Assembly (NCBI GenBank): GCA_025455225.1
Contig: JALOMY010000111.1
Coordinates: 1-8,508, forward strand
Direction of reading: 5' to 3'
From: Cyclobacteriaceae bacterium
GTDB lineage: Bacteria > Bacteroidota > Bacteroidia > Cytophagales > Cyclobacteriaceae
Length of the DNA stretch: 8,508 nt
A program made the position numbers and the translations under genes. The notes beneath the pieces are model-generated. The model did no database searches, had not been told where the DNA came from, and saw only the letters and a program-made list of their open reading frames with translations. Of the stretch, positions 1-6,157 are shown piece by piece; the first letter of the stretch is position 1, and the number at the start of each line of letters is the position of its first letter.

Positions 1-20
1 TCACGTTTCTCCTTTCTAAA
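1..20 (-). promoter_or_regulatory. Strong Shine-Dalgarno for a gene starting at or beyond the left edge
   Basis: On the minus strand AAAGGAG (positions 15 to 9) is followed after four bases by GTG (4 to 2), and then the window ends. No other gene here has such a clear Shine-Dalgarno, so it probably marks the start of the next codirectional gene. The start could be this GTG or a codon just outside the window. Because nosZ ends about 95 bp upstream, the natural guess is a nos accessory gene such as nosL or nosD, but no coding sequence is visible to confirm it. Confidence 0.45.
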
Positions 21-39
21 CCGTTTCGTTTTTGAATTA

Positions 40-70
40 GCCCTGATCCCGGCCTAAGCCGGGACAGGGC
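40..70 (-). other. GC-rich stem-loop downstream of nosZ
   Basis: Positions 40-45 (GCCCTG) pair with 65-70 (CAGGGC), and 47-53 (TCCCGGC) pair with 58-64 (GCCGGGA). This leaves one bulged base at 46 and a four-base loop at 54-57, giving a 13-bp, very GC-rich stem in an otherwise AT-rich gap. Neither strand has a T-run after the stem: the minus strand continues TAATTCAAAAACG. It is therefore not a classical intrinsic terminator. An mRNA-stabilising or processing hairpin between nosZ and the next gene fits better, as could a partial or Rho-assisted terminator or one copy of a REP-like repeat. Confidence 0.6.
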
Positions 71-113
71 ATCTCAACCTGCAAACAATGGATAGACCAG
101 CCGGTCAGTGCCA

Positions 114-2093
114 CTATTTCTGACCTTCGATCACTCCGGTTGAAAACTTCAATGGTGTATTCGATCCAGCCGGTGATACACGAACGTATCCCTGCATTTC
201 CTGGTGCAGTGCTGAACAGAAGTCGGTGCAGTAGAATGGCACTACGCCAACGGCTTGCGGCTTCCACTTCAGGGTTTGGGTTTCACCCGGCATAACCAAT
301 ATTTCTGCATTCAACGCACCTTTGATGGCAAAGCCGTGCGGAACATCCCAATCCTGTTCAAGATTAGTTACATGGAAATAGACATCATCACCTACGCGAA
401 CACCTTCAATGTTATCCGGAGTCAGGTGTGAACGGATGGCAGTCATATAGACGTGTACTTCATTGCCTTTGCGTTCAACCCTGGCCATCTTCTCTCCCTT
501 CGCTGCGTAAGGGTGTTCATTTTCTTCTATCGGATAGAATTTTACGGACTTGTCTTTAATCAGGCTGGCGGGAATAGCTTCTGCATAGTGCGGTTCACCA
601 ATAGTAGGAAAGTCAAGAAGAAGCTGCATTTTATCACCATCAATGGAATAGAGCTGAGCGCTTTGGGTTAATTCCGGACCGGTAGGTAAATAGCGGTCTT
701 TGGTAATCTTGTTATAGGCAATTACATATTTACCATGAGGCTTGGCTGTTGGGCCACCCGGTACACATAAGTGACCGATGGAATAATAGGTAGGAACGCG
801 GTCGAGAACTTCCAAAGTCTTAACATTCCATTTCACAATTTCAGATGAAACAAAGAAAGATGTGTATGCATTTCCATTTGCATCAAACTCGGTATGCAGA
901 GGGCCAAGTCCAGGCTTCTGTACTTCTCCATGCAGTGCAGATTCATATTTAATGATCGGAATACCACTGAAGTCACCCTCAAAATCCTTATTAGCAATGG
1001 CTGTTTGAATCTTACCGAACGAGAATACCGGCATTACGGCAGCCAGTTTTCCACTTCCTACAATGTATTCACCAGTAGGATCAACATCACAACCATGAGG
1101 TGATTTCGGACAAGGAATGAAATAAACTACATCCGGAAATTCCATCACATCCAATACGGTTACTTCATCCAGGATCGTACTGGTAGCGGTGTGTGTTCTT
1201 TCATCATAAATATTGTGAGCATATTTTGCTTTCTCCTTTTTGCCTTTACCCTGGGCAATGTATTCTTCTGCTTTCTTCCAGTTCACTGCCATGATAAAAT
1301 CCTTGTCATTGCGTGAAGCATTTACTTCAAGGAGTGTATAGGCCTGCTCGGTGTTGTAGCAGGAGAAAAAGAACCATCCGTGAGACGGGCCTTTACCGGC
1401 ACGGCTTAAGTCGTAGTTAAAGCCAGGGGTTCGTAATTGAAAGGCGATGCTCATGCGACCGCTTTGAGGATCAACTTTGATAAAACTGATGGATCCTTTA
1501 AAGTTTTCTTTATAGGAGGAAATGGGTACATCGCGATTATCACCGATCGGGATGCTGAAGCGTGTACCGGCAACAACATACTCGGTATTCTCAGTAATAA
1601 ACGGAGAGGAGTGGTTACCCCCGCTGTTGGGTAATTCAATTATTTCAGCCGTACGGAAAGTTGTTAAATCAATCCTTGCCACACGCGGAGTGTTATTTGC
1701 GTTACCAAACACCCAACGACCATCGTGTTCACCTTTTGTTGTGGAAATTGCTGTGTGATGAAGATCATCCCAGGGAATATAGCCATGCGAAGTATTTAAC
1801 ATGGGTTTGGTTTCTTCGCTGTATCCATAACCGCTTTCCGGATTGACGGAAAACACGGGGACGTTGCGGAACAATCTTCCGGAAGGCAATCCATACACGG
1901 CCATCTGGCCATTGAAACCACCGGATACAAGATTGTAAAACTCATCGTATTGACCGGGGGCTACATATACTTTGGAGGCTGCATCGCCAGTAGTAACTCC
2001 AACAGGGCCTTTCGGCTTGCAGCTGGTAACAGCCACCAGGGCCAGGATAATCCCCGAGGAGAACAGTAACTGAATTATTCGATTTGATTTCAT
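114..2093 (-). CDS. nosZ: Nitrous-oxide reductase NosZ, Sec-dependent clade II type
   Basis: This 659-residue enzyme reduces N2O to N2, the last step of denitrification, outside the cytoplasmic membrane. All seven CuZ-cluster histidines are visible: H112 and H113 in DDLHHTAIS, H161 (GGNHSSP), H333 (SPHGCD), H400 (GPLHTEFD), H453 (KPHGK) and H502 (EPHYAE). The C-terminal cupredoxin domain carries the CuA site: H586 (DVPHGF) and CTDFCSALHQEM with C622, C626, H630 and M633. It should therefore be catalytically complete. The N-terminus has no twin-arginine motif. Residues 1-25 form a Sec signal ending in VTSC, which fits a lipobox with C25 as the lipidated residue. The Sec signal and the cytochrome/FAS1 context place it in the clade II (atypical) group. 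The start codon lacks a Shine-Dalgarno, as usual in Bacteroidota. It is the third gene of a cytochrome-FAS1-nosZ unit, 33 bp behind the FAS1 gene. Confidence 0.97.
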   Translation of the reverse strand: MKSNRIIQLLFSSGIILALVAVTSCKPKGPVGVTTGDAASKVYVAPGQYDEFYNLVSGGFNGQMAVYGLPSGRLFRNVPVFSVNPESGYGYSEETKPMLNTSHGYIPWDDLHHTAISTTKGEHDGRWVFGNANNTPRVARIDLTTFRTAEIIELPNSGGNHSSPFITENTEYVVAGTRFSIPIGDNRDVPISSYKENFKGSISFIKVDPQSGRMSIAFQLRTPGFNYDLSRAGKGPSHGWFFFSCYNTEQAYTLLEVNASRNDKDFIMAVNWKKAEEYIAQGKGKKEKAKYAHNIYDERTHTATSTILDEVTVLDVMEFPDVVYFIPCPKSPHGCDVDPTGEYIVGSGKLAAVMPVFSFGKIQTAIANKDFEGDFSGIPIIKYESALHGEVQKPGLGPLHTEFDANGNAYTSFFVSSEIVKWNVKTLEVLDRVPTYYSIGHLCVPGGPTAKPHGKYVIAYNKITKDRYLPTGPELTQSAQLYSIDGDKMQLLLDFPTIGEPHYAEAIPASLIKDKSVKFYPIEENEHPYAAKGEKMARVERKGNEVHVYMTAIRSHLTPDNIEGVRVGDDVYFHVTNLEQDWDVPHGFAIKGALNAEILVMPGETQTLKWKPQAVGVVPFYCTDFCSALHQEMQGYVRVSPAGSNTPLKFSTGVIEGQK

Positions 2094-2126
2094 AGTAAAT
2101 TATTTATGTATTGGGTTGATTCGATT

Positions 2127-2666
2127 TTATTTTTCAGGCGGAAGCAATACGGCATCGATTACGTAAACAATACCATTGGATGCCTTCACGGATCCGAGAA
2201 CATTAGCCCCGTTCACCGTAATTTTTCCGTCCTTCTTATTGAGTGTCACATTTTTAAGATTAACCTGGTTCAGGGTCATTCCATCCTGAATTATATCTTC
2301 ATTAATTACGCCTACATACACATGATATTCCAGGATGTTTTGCAGGGCAGCACGGCTTTCCGGCTTTAATAAATTTTCTACAGTTCCTTCAGGCAGTTTG
2401 GCAAACGCATCGTTAGTAGGCGCAAAAACGGTGAAGGGCCCTGCATTGGATAATGCATCTACATATTCTGCTGTCTTAAGAGCCGTTACCAGCGTGGTGT
2501 GATCTGGCGAACCAACGGCAACCCGTACCACATCGGGTTTTGATGTTTCATCTTTTACATTAGATTGGCCACCGCCCACCGGTGCAGCGGATGTTGCTGT
2601 ATTTTCCTGTTGCTGCTGGCCACAGGCAAACAGTAACACGAGTGGAATAATTAATATTCGTTTCAT
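2127..2666 (-). CDS. FAS1 (fasciclin) domain lipoprotein of the nos operon
   Basis: The 179-residue protein starts with a short lipoprotein signal (MKRILIIPLVLLFAC, lipobox LFAC, C15), then a polar linker rich in Gln, Ala, Ser and Gly to about residue 42, then one FAS1 domain filling the rest. The FAS1 hallmarks are present: the H1-type motif TVFAPTNDAF (79-88), the central YH pair (Y114, H115), and the C-terminal NGIVYVIDAVLLP (164-176). FAS1 domains are small adhesion or protein-binding modules. No catalytic or metal-binding motif is evident. The gene sits between the cytochrome gene (22 bp gap) and nosZ (33 bp gap) on the same strand, so it is almost certainly cotranscribed. A structural or scaffolding role holding cytochrome and NosZ together at the membrane is my inference; it could instead be an unrelated surface lipoprotein. 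Confidence 0.93.
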   Translation of the reverse strand: MKRILIIPLVLLFACGQQQQENTATSAAPVGGGQSNVKDETSKPDVVRVAVGSPDHTTLVTALKTAEYVDALSNAGPFTVFAPTNDAFAKLPEGTVENLLKPESRAALQNILEYHVYVGVINEDIIQDGMTLNQVNLKNVTLNKKDGKITVNGANVLGSVKASNGIVYVIDAVLLPPEK

Positions 2667-2688
2667 ATAGTTTAGGGATTATTGGTTC

Positions 2689-3147
2689 TTATTGTTCACC
2701 GTCATTCTGACGCATGAATTCGAGAACATCGCGCGCATCACCAATCGATACATTCTGATTCGGCATGCGGGTTAAACATAACTCAAGCAACTTCTGCGCT
2801 TCCGGATCCTTATCCAACATCACATCCACATTGGTGATCATGTTCATGATCCATTCGGGCTTGCGGGTTTTAGTAACGCCTTTCCATCCGGGGCCAACAA
2901 CACGCTGGTCATCCAGTTTATGACATGCTGAGCATTTCATTTCATAGATATCCAATCCACGCTTAACGCGTTCCTGGTCGAGCGGGCTATTCAATGTAAC
3001 GTTTTTAACTTGTCCGATACCTTTAGTAGGGTCTACTACTTCTTCCACCGGACTTTTTGTTGCTTCAGGCGTTTCAACTTTTGGTTTCTCAGGAGCACAA
3101 GCCCAGAGTAATACCGTGGCGAATAGAAAAGCACTTACTTTTTTCAT
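2689..3147 (-). CDS. Monohaem cytochrome c lipoprotein, likely electron donor to NosZ
   Basis: I choose the ATG at 3147 (152 residues) because it begins a compact lipoprotein signal, MKKVSAFLFATVLLWAC (lipobox LWAC, C17). The upstream in-frame ATG at 3186 would put 13 polar residues before it. After an acidic, proline-rich linker (about 18-45) comes a class I cytochrome c domain: the haem motif CSACH with C72, C75 and axial H76, the VGPGWKGV loop that often follows, and the probable axial M128 in TRMPNQ. It should shuttle electrons from the quinol-oxidising chain to the CuA site of NosZ. It is the first gene of the nos unit, preceded by a 296-bp gap full of palindromes where the promoter should lie. 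An alternative recipient of its electrons is the cbb3 oxidase, since ccoIS lies immediately upstream. Confidence 0.93.
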   Translation of the reverse strand: MKKVSAFLFATVLLWACAPEKPKVETPEATKSPVEEVVDPTKGIGQVKNVTLNSPLDQERVKRGLDIYEMKCSACHKLDDQRVVGPGWKGVTKTRKPEWIMNMITNVDVMLDKDPEAQKLLELCLTRMPNQNVSIGDARDVLEFMRQNDGEQ

Positions 3148-3193
3148 AGTTAATGATGTTTGGTTTGCAGTTGAACGATAAATCAATTTTGGT

Positions 3194-3201
3194 TCAAGAT
3201 A
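3194..3201 (-). promoter_or_regulatory. Candidate -10/-7 element of the nos promoter
   Basis: Minus-strand TATCTTGA partly fits the Bacteroidota -7 consensus TAnnTTTG (TA and the first TT match). It lies 34 bp (centre to centre) downstream of the perfect palindrome at 3223-3240, the spacing expected for an FNR/CRP-type activator bound near -41.5. The predicted transcript would have a leader of about 40 bases before the cytochrome ATG. The motif itself is weak; the spacing is the main support. Confidence 0.35.
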
Positions 3202-3203
3202 TT

Positions 3204-3221
3204 GCCAACTCGCTCGTTGGC
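3204..3221 (-). repeat. Short inverted repeat between the FNR-like box and the -10
   Basis: GCCAAC (3204-3209) and GTTGGC (3216-3221) form a 6-bp perfect stem with a 6-base spacer. It falls between the palindromic box and the proposed -10 element, where RNA polymerase or a second regulator would contact DNA. It could be an operator or a chance dyad. It would lie upstream of the proposed start site and so would not be in the transcript. Confidence 0.4.
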
Positions 3222-3222
3222 C

Positions 3223-3240
3223 TTATGATTCGAATCATAA
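3223..3240 (-). promoter_or_regulatory. Perfect 18-bp palindrome, FNR/CRP-family box of the nos promoter
   Basis: TTATGATTCGAATCATAA equals its own reverse complement. Its core TGAT-N4-ATCA is that of FNR/DNR-type sites (consensus TTGAT-N4-ATCAA), with ATGAT/ATCAT half-sites. Its centre (3231.5) is 84 bp upstream of the cytochrome ATG. The same half-sites recur before the universal stress protein gene at 7051-7064. The family of the binding regulator is inferred from the motif; no regulator gene is in the window. Confidence 0.65.
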
Positions 3241-3247
3241 ACTCACT

Positions 3248-3302
3248 TTGATTTACGTCACTCAGGAATTTAGCCGGGACAATACAACCAGACGTAAATC
3301 AA
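3248..3302. repeat. 12-bp inverted repeat with 31-bp spacer in the nos upstream region
   Basis: TTGATTTACGTC (3248-3259) is the exact reverse complement of GACGTAAATCAA (3291-3302). Each arm, with its flank, reads as a degenerate FNR/CRP-type site: TTGAT-TTAC-GTCAC centred at 3254.5 and CAGAC-GTAA-ATCAA centred at 3295.5. The two centres are 41 bp apart, close to four helical turns, so two bound dimers would face the same side of the DNA. The left arm is 23 bp (about two turns) from the palindrome at 3223-3240. A looping or cooperative operator is a plausible reading. Confidence 0.6.
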
Positions 3303-3335
3303 GACTTCGTGAAAGTTGTTAAGTCTTTAATTAAA

Positions 3336-3352
3336 CGTTTGAATTTCAAACG
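3336..3352 (-). terminator. Palindrome CGTTTGAA-N-TTCAAACG, possible ccoS terminator
   Basis: CGTTTGAA (3336-3343) and TTCAAACG (3345-3352) are perfect inverted arms around one base. On the minus strand the stem is followed by TTTAATTAAAG, 90 to 110 bases after the ccoS stop. The tight centre means the RNA loop would need to open several pairs, and the T-tract is short, so it would be a weak intrinsic terminator. It may instead be a protein-binding dyad. Confidence 0.3.
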
Positions 3353-3367
3353 ATTTCTGAATAAATA

Positions 3368-3385
3368 AACTGATAAAAATCAGTT
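3368..3385 (-). promoter_or_regulatory. 18-bp palindrome with FNR-like core, or ccoS terminator hairpin
   Basis: AACTGAT-AAAA-ATCAGTT has perfect 7-bp arms and a TGAT-N4-ATCA core. The identical 12-mer TGATAAAAATCA recurs at 7074-7085 before the stress-protein gene. Read as RNA from the minus strand it is a 7-bp hairpin with a UUUU loop, followed by UAUUUAUU, about 60 bases after the ccoS stop. It could therefore be a weak terminator rather than an operator. No good -10 element lies 33 bp downstream of it, which weakens the activator reading. Confidence 0.45.
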
Positions 3386-3443
3386 CTTCTGGTTTGTACG
3401 TAAAGGGATTAGCTTTTAGGATAGTGAGAATAAGCCCTCTGCA

Positions 3444-3632
3444 CTATTTCTTAACCTTCTTCTCCCCGGATGGGGTTGCCTTTTTGGATGGCTTTTTATC
3501 CTCAAACAACATGCGTACGGAGGGGGTATACGTATCATCGTATTGTCCGCTTTTCATACTCCAATAGAAGATGAGTAAGAAAACAATCGCCATCGAAAGA
3601 CTGATCAGGATAAGCAGGATAATGATCGTCAT
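3444..3632 (-). CDS. ccoS: CcoS, small cbb3 oxidase maturation protein
   Basis: This 62-residue protein has one N-terminal membrane helix (about residues 3-24) followed by the family signature SGQYDDTYTPSVRMLFED (28-45) and a lysine-rich cytoplasmic tail. CcoS is needed to insert the haem and copper cofactors into the catalytic subunit of the cbb3-type cytochrome c oxidase. It starts 6 bases after the ccoI stop, the classic ccoI-ccoS arrangement, so the two are surely cotranscribed. The Lys-rich tail (KKPSKK to KKVKK) is typical of Bacteroidota versions in my recollection. Unusually, no ccoN/ccoO follows: the next gene is the nos cytochrome after 296 bp. Confidence 0.93.
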   Translation of the reverse strand: MTIIILLILISLSMAIVFLLIFYWSMKSGQYDDTYTPSVRMLFEDKKPSKKATPSGEKKVKK

Positions 3633-3638
3633 GGCTTC

Positions 3639-6047
3639 TCAGAGATTACGGTTATTTGATTCGTTAACCAAGTTAGTAGCGGCTACATTTACCGCTACGG
3701 TTGTAAAAACAACCACACTGATTGAACTCAAAGGCATTAGGATGGCAGCTACTAAGGGTGTTAAATGCCCGGAAACAGCAAAACTTAAAGCAATGGCATT
3801 GTAAAGGAAAGAGAGAACAAAGCCTGCTTTAACGATCTTTGTTGCCGACCTGGCCAATCGAAGGAATGTATCTACGTGTCCGATTTCTTCACCGTGCAGG
3901 ATGCCATCGCAAGCCGGTGTAAATACACCTGTATCATCCGTTACAGCAATACCCACATCAGCCTGTTTTAAGGCTCCTGAATCATTAAGCCCATCGCCCA
4001 GCATCATCACCTTTTTTCCCTGGTGCTGCAAATCGCTGATATAATTAAGTTTGTCGTGCGGACTTTGATCAAATAAAAGTTGAGCCGTTGGGTGAAATAA
4101 TGTACTCATCTGCACTTTATCCGCTTTATTGTCCCCCGAAAGCATCGCCACACATTTTTCACCCAACCGGTTCAACAAATCTTCAATATCATTACGCACC
4201 CGGGTACGGATGCTGTAAAATCCTTTCAGTTCATCATCAATAGCCACAAATACATGGGAGGCCTTGCCATCAACCCGTTCATGAAACCCGGTAAATTCAG
4301 CCGATCCTATCTTTACGTTATGTCCCTCAAGAACAGCCTCAATTCCTTTACCCGGAATTTCTTTAAAGCCGTTTACGGGTGTATTGCTTATCGCGGCTAT
4401 GTGCCGGTGAATTAATTTACTCAGTGGATGCGTTGAATAGCCGGTAAGTTCACCGACCCACATGGTTTCTTTCTCTGAAAGCTCTCCGGTAAAAGTTACC
4501 TCCGGATCTTTTCCATGCGTAACGGTTCCGGTTTTATCGAATACAATCGAATCTACCGATGCCATCCGTTCAATTACATCCGCATTCTTCAGGTATAAAC
4601 TGTGTCGTCCAAATACACGGAGCATATTGCCGTAGGTAAAGGGGGCGGTTAATGCCAGTGCACACGGGCAGGCTACAATCAATACGGAAGTTATGATGAG
4701 CCATACCTGGGAGGGGTCAACCCAATACCAGTACACGGCTGTGATCAGCGATAATCCCAGAATGACCCAGGTAAACCGCCTGGCTGCGCGGTCTATCATG
4801 CGCTTGTACCGGCTTTCTTCAGGTTTCTGAAAGACTTCCTTATTCCATAAACTGGTGAGGTGACTCTGTGAAGTTTTTTTCTCCACGGCCAGGGTTACCG
4901 GCTGGCCAATCAGTTTACCTCCGGCATATACCAGTTCACCTTTAACAATACGAACAGGTCTTGATTCACCGGTTACAAAACTGTAATCAACTAAGGCTTC
5001 TTCATCCAGCAGGATCGAGTCGGCCGGAACAATTTCCATATTCCGAATCCTAATCTGGTCTCCGGGATTGATATCGTATACTACCACCGGGATCCATTCC
5101 TTACCCTCTTTTCTTAATACCGCCAGCGGGAAATAAGATTTAAAATCGCGGTCGAACGCGAGGCTTTCATAGGTTTTGTTTTGAAACCACCGACCAATAA
5201 GCAGGAAAAAAACCAAGCCGGTAAACGAATCCAGGTAACCCGGTCCGAAGCCGGAGATTATATCCCACACGCTTCTGAAAAATAAGGCAATCAATCCGAC
5301 CGCAATCGGCACATCAATGTTAATCTGGCGTTGCCTGAAACTTTTCCATGCTGACAACAGGTAGTCCTGATCGGAATATAAAAAGACAGGAATGGAAAGA
5401 AGGATATTCAACCAGGAGAATACTTCCATCAGGTGACCATCGGATTGATCCAGACCCAGGTATTCCGGGAAACTGAACAACATGATGTTGCCGAAGCAAA
5501 ACCCGGCAATGGAAAGTTTCAAGACCAGTGATTTATCAATAACTGTGGTTTGCCTGGATTGAACTTCGTGATCGAGATTGATTTTCGGTGCGTATCCCAG
5601 TGAAGCAATCAGCTTGGCGATGCTGCTCAGTGCTACTTCCTGGGGCTTGAAATCAATTGTGACATTCTTGCGTGAGAAGTTGACTTCCGAGCGCAACACA
5701 CCCGGATTCAGCTTTTGCAGGTTCTCCAGCAACCAGATGCATGAAACACAGTGAATAGCCGGCACATAAAACTGTACCCGGGCAAATGATGATGAATCAA
5801 AGGTCAGTACTTTCTTACGGATATCCTTTTCATCAAGGTAGGCATAGGTCTCATCGCTTACATACCGCAGGTTTGTTCCCGGATTTTTCTCGAGATCATA
5901 ATACTCACATAGTTCATTCTCCTGCAGTATTTCGTAAACGGTTTTACATCCATAACAGCAAAACGCCTTATTGTCCAGCCATAGCGTTTCCTCACAGGGT
6001 TCACCGCAGTGATAGCATTGAAGTTCGGTCTTAACAGTGGATTCCAT
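3639..6047 (-). CDS. ccoI: Copper-transporting P1B-type ATPase CcoI/FixI, cbb3 oxidase assembly
   Basis: The 802-residue ATP-driven copper exporter is of the CcoI/FixI subgroup, which supplies copper for the cbb3 oxidase. It has an N-terminal Cys-rich metal-binding segment (C11, C14, C30, C31, C34) and an HMA domain with HCVSC (H99, C100, C103) ending near residue 155. Membrane helices follow. The P-type landmarks are all present: TGES (359-362), the transmembrane copper-binding CPC (460-462), the phosphorylated aspartate D504 in DKTGT, the P1B HP pair (H540-P541), GDN (638-640) and GDGLND (684-689), then two final helices. The protein looks complete. It is followed by ccoS after 6 bases and preceded by the stress-protein gene with a 110-bp gap. 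The Cys-rich leader before the HMA domain and the ccoS neighbour argue for CcoI rather than CopA. A secondary role in copper supply to NosZ is possible but only inferred. Confidence 0.95.
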   Translation of the reverse strand: MESTVKTELQCYHCGEPCEETLWLDNKAFCCYGCKTVYEILQENELCEYYDLEKNPGTNLRYVSDETYAYLDEKDIRKKVLTFDSSSFARVQFYVPAIHCVSCIWLLENLQKLNPGVLRSEVNFSRKNVTIDFKPQEVALSSIAKLIASLGYAPKINLDHEVQSRQTTVIDKSLVLKLSIAGFCFGNIMLFSFPEYLGLDQSDGHLMEVFSWLNILLSIPVFLYSDQDYLLSAWKSFRQRQINIDVPIAVGLIALFFRSVWDIISGFGPGYLDSFTGLVFFLLIGRWFQNKTYESLAFDRDFKSYFPLAVLRKEGKEWIPVVVYDINPGDQIRIRNMEIVPADSILLDEEALVDYSFVTGESRPVRIVKGELVYAGGKLIGQPVTLAVEKKTSQSHLTSLWNKEVFQKPEESRYKRMIDRAARRFTWVILGLSLITAVYWYWVDPSQVWLIITSVLIVACPCALALTAPFTYGNMLRVFGRHSLYLKNADVIERMASVDSIVFDKTGTVTHGKDPEVTFTGELSEKETMWVGELTGYSTHPLSKLIHRHIAAISNTPVNGFKEIPGKGIEAVLEGHNVKIGSAEFTGFHERVDGKASHVFVAIDDELKGFYSIRTRVRNDIEDLLNRLGEKCVAMLSGDNKADKVQMSTLFHPTAQLLFDQSPHDKLNYISDLQHQGKKVMMLGDGLNDSGALKQADVGIAVTDDTGVFTPACDGILHGEEIGHVDTFLRLARSATKIVKAGFVLSFLYNAIALSFAVSGHLTPLVAAILMPLSSISVVVFTTVAVNVAATNLVNESNNRNL

Positions 6048-6157
6048 GCAAGGTTACTGATTATCTATAATGTGCATTAGTAAATAAAATTACCCGCACC
6101 CGATGCAATTCGATTAAATCGTCTGGTCTTAAAAATTGTAAGCGAAGCGATTTCCGG

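Noticed and set aside
453..671. Plus-strand open frames opposite nosZ, such as this one and 894-1103
   Set aside because: They lie opposite strongly conserved NosZ coding sequence and resemble no family.
1756..1767. TGAT-GAAG-ATCA, another match to the FNR-like core
   Set aside because: It lies inside nosZ, in the codons for the conserved DDLHH segment of the CuZ site, so the protein explains it. It also shows that the core alone can occur by chance.
3148..3186. N-terminal extension of the cytochrome to the ATG at 3186
   Set aside because: It would place 13 polar residues before a complete lipoprotein signal, so the ATG at 3147 is preferred.
3571..3804. Plus-strand open frame opposite ccoS and the end of ccoI
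   Set aside because: It is antisense to two well-supported genes, has no recognisable domain, and has the composition of a shadow frame.
6060..6071. ATTAT-CT-ATAAT dyad close before ccoI
   Set aside because: Arms are only 5 bp of pure A/T with a 2-bp centre and do not match the boxes elsewhere; expected by chance in AT-rich DNA.
6111..6121. CGAT-TAA-ATCG palindrome in the gap before ccoI
   Set aside because: The 3-bp centre does not fit the FNR-type spacing, and the arms are short. I see no convincing promoter or box in 6048-6157, so ccoI may depend partly on read-through from the stress-protein gene.
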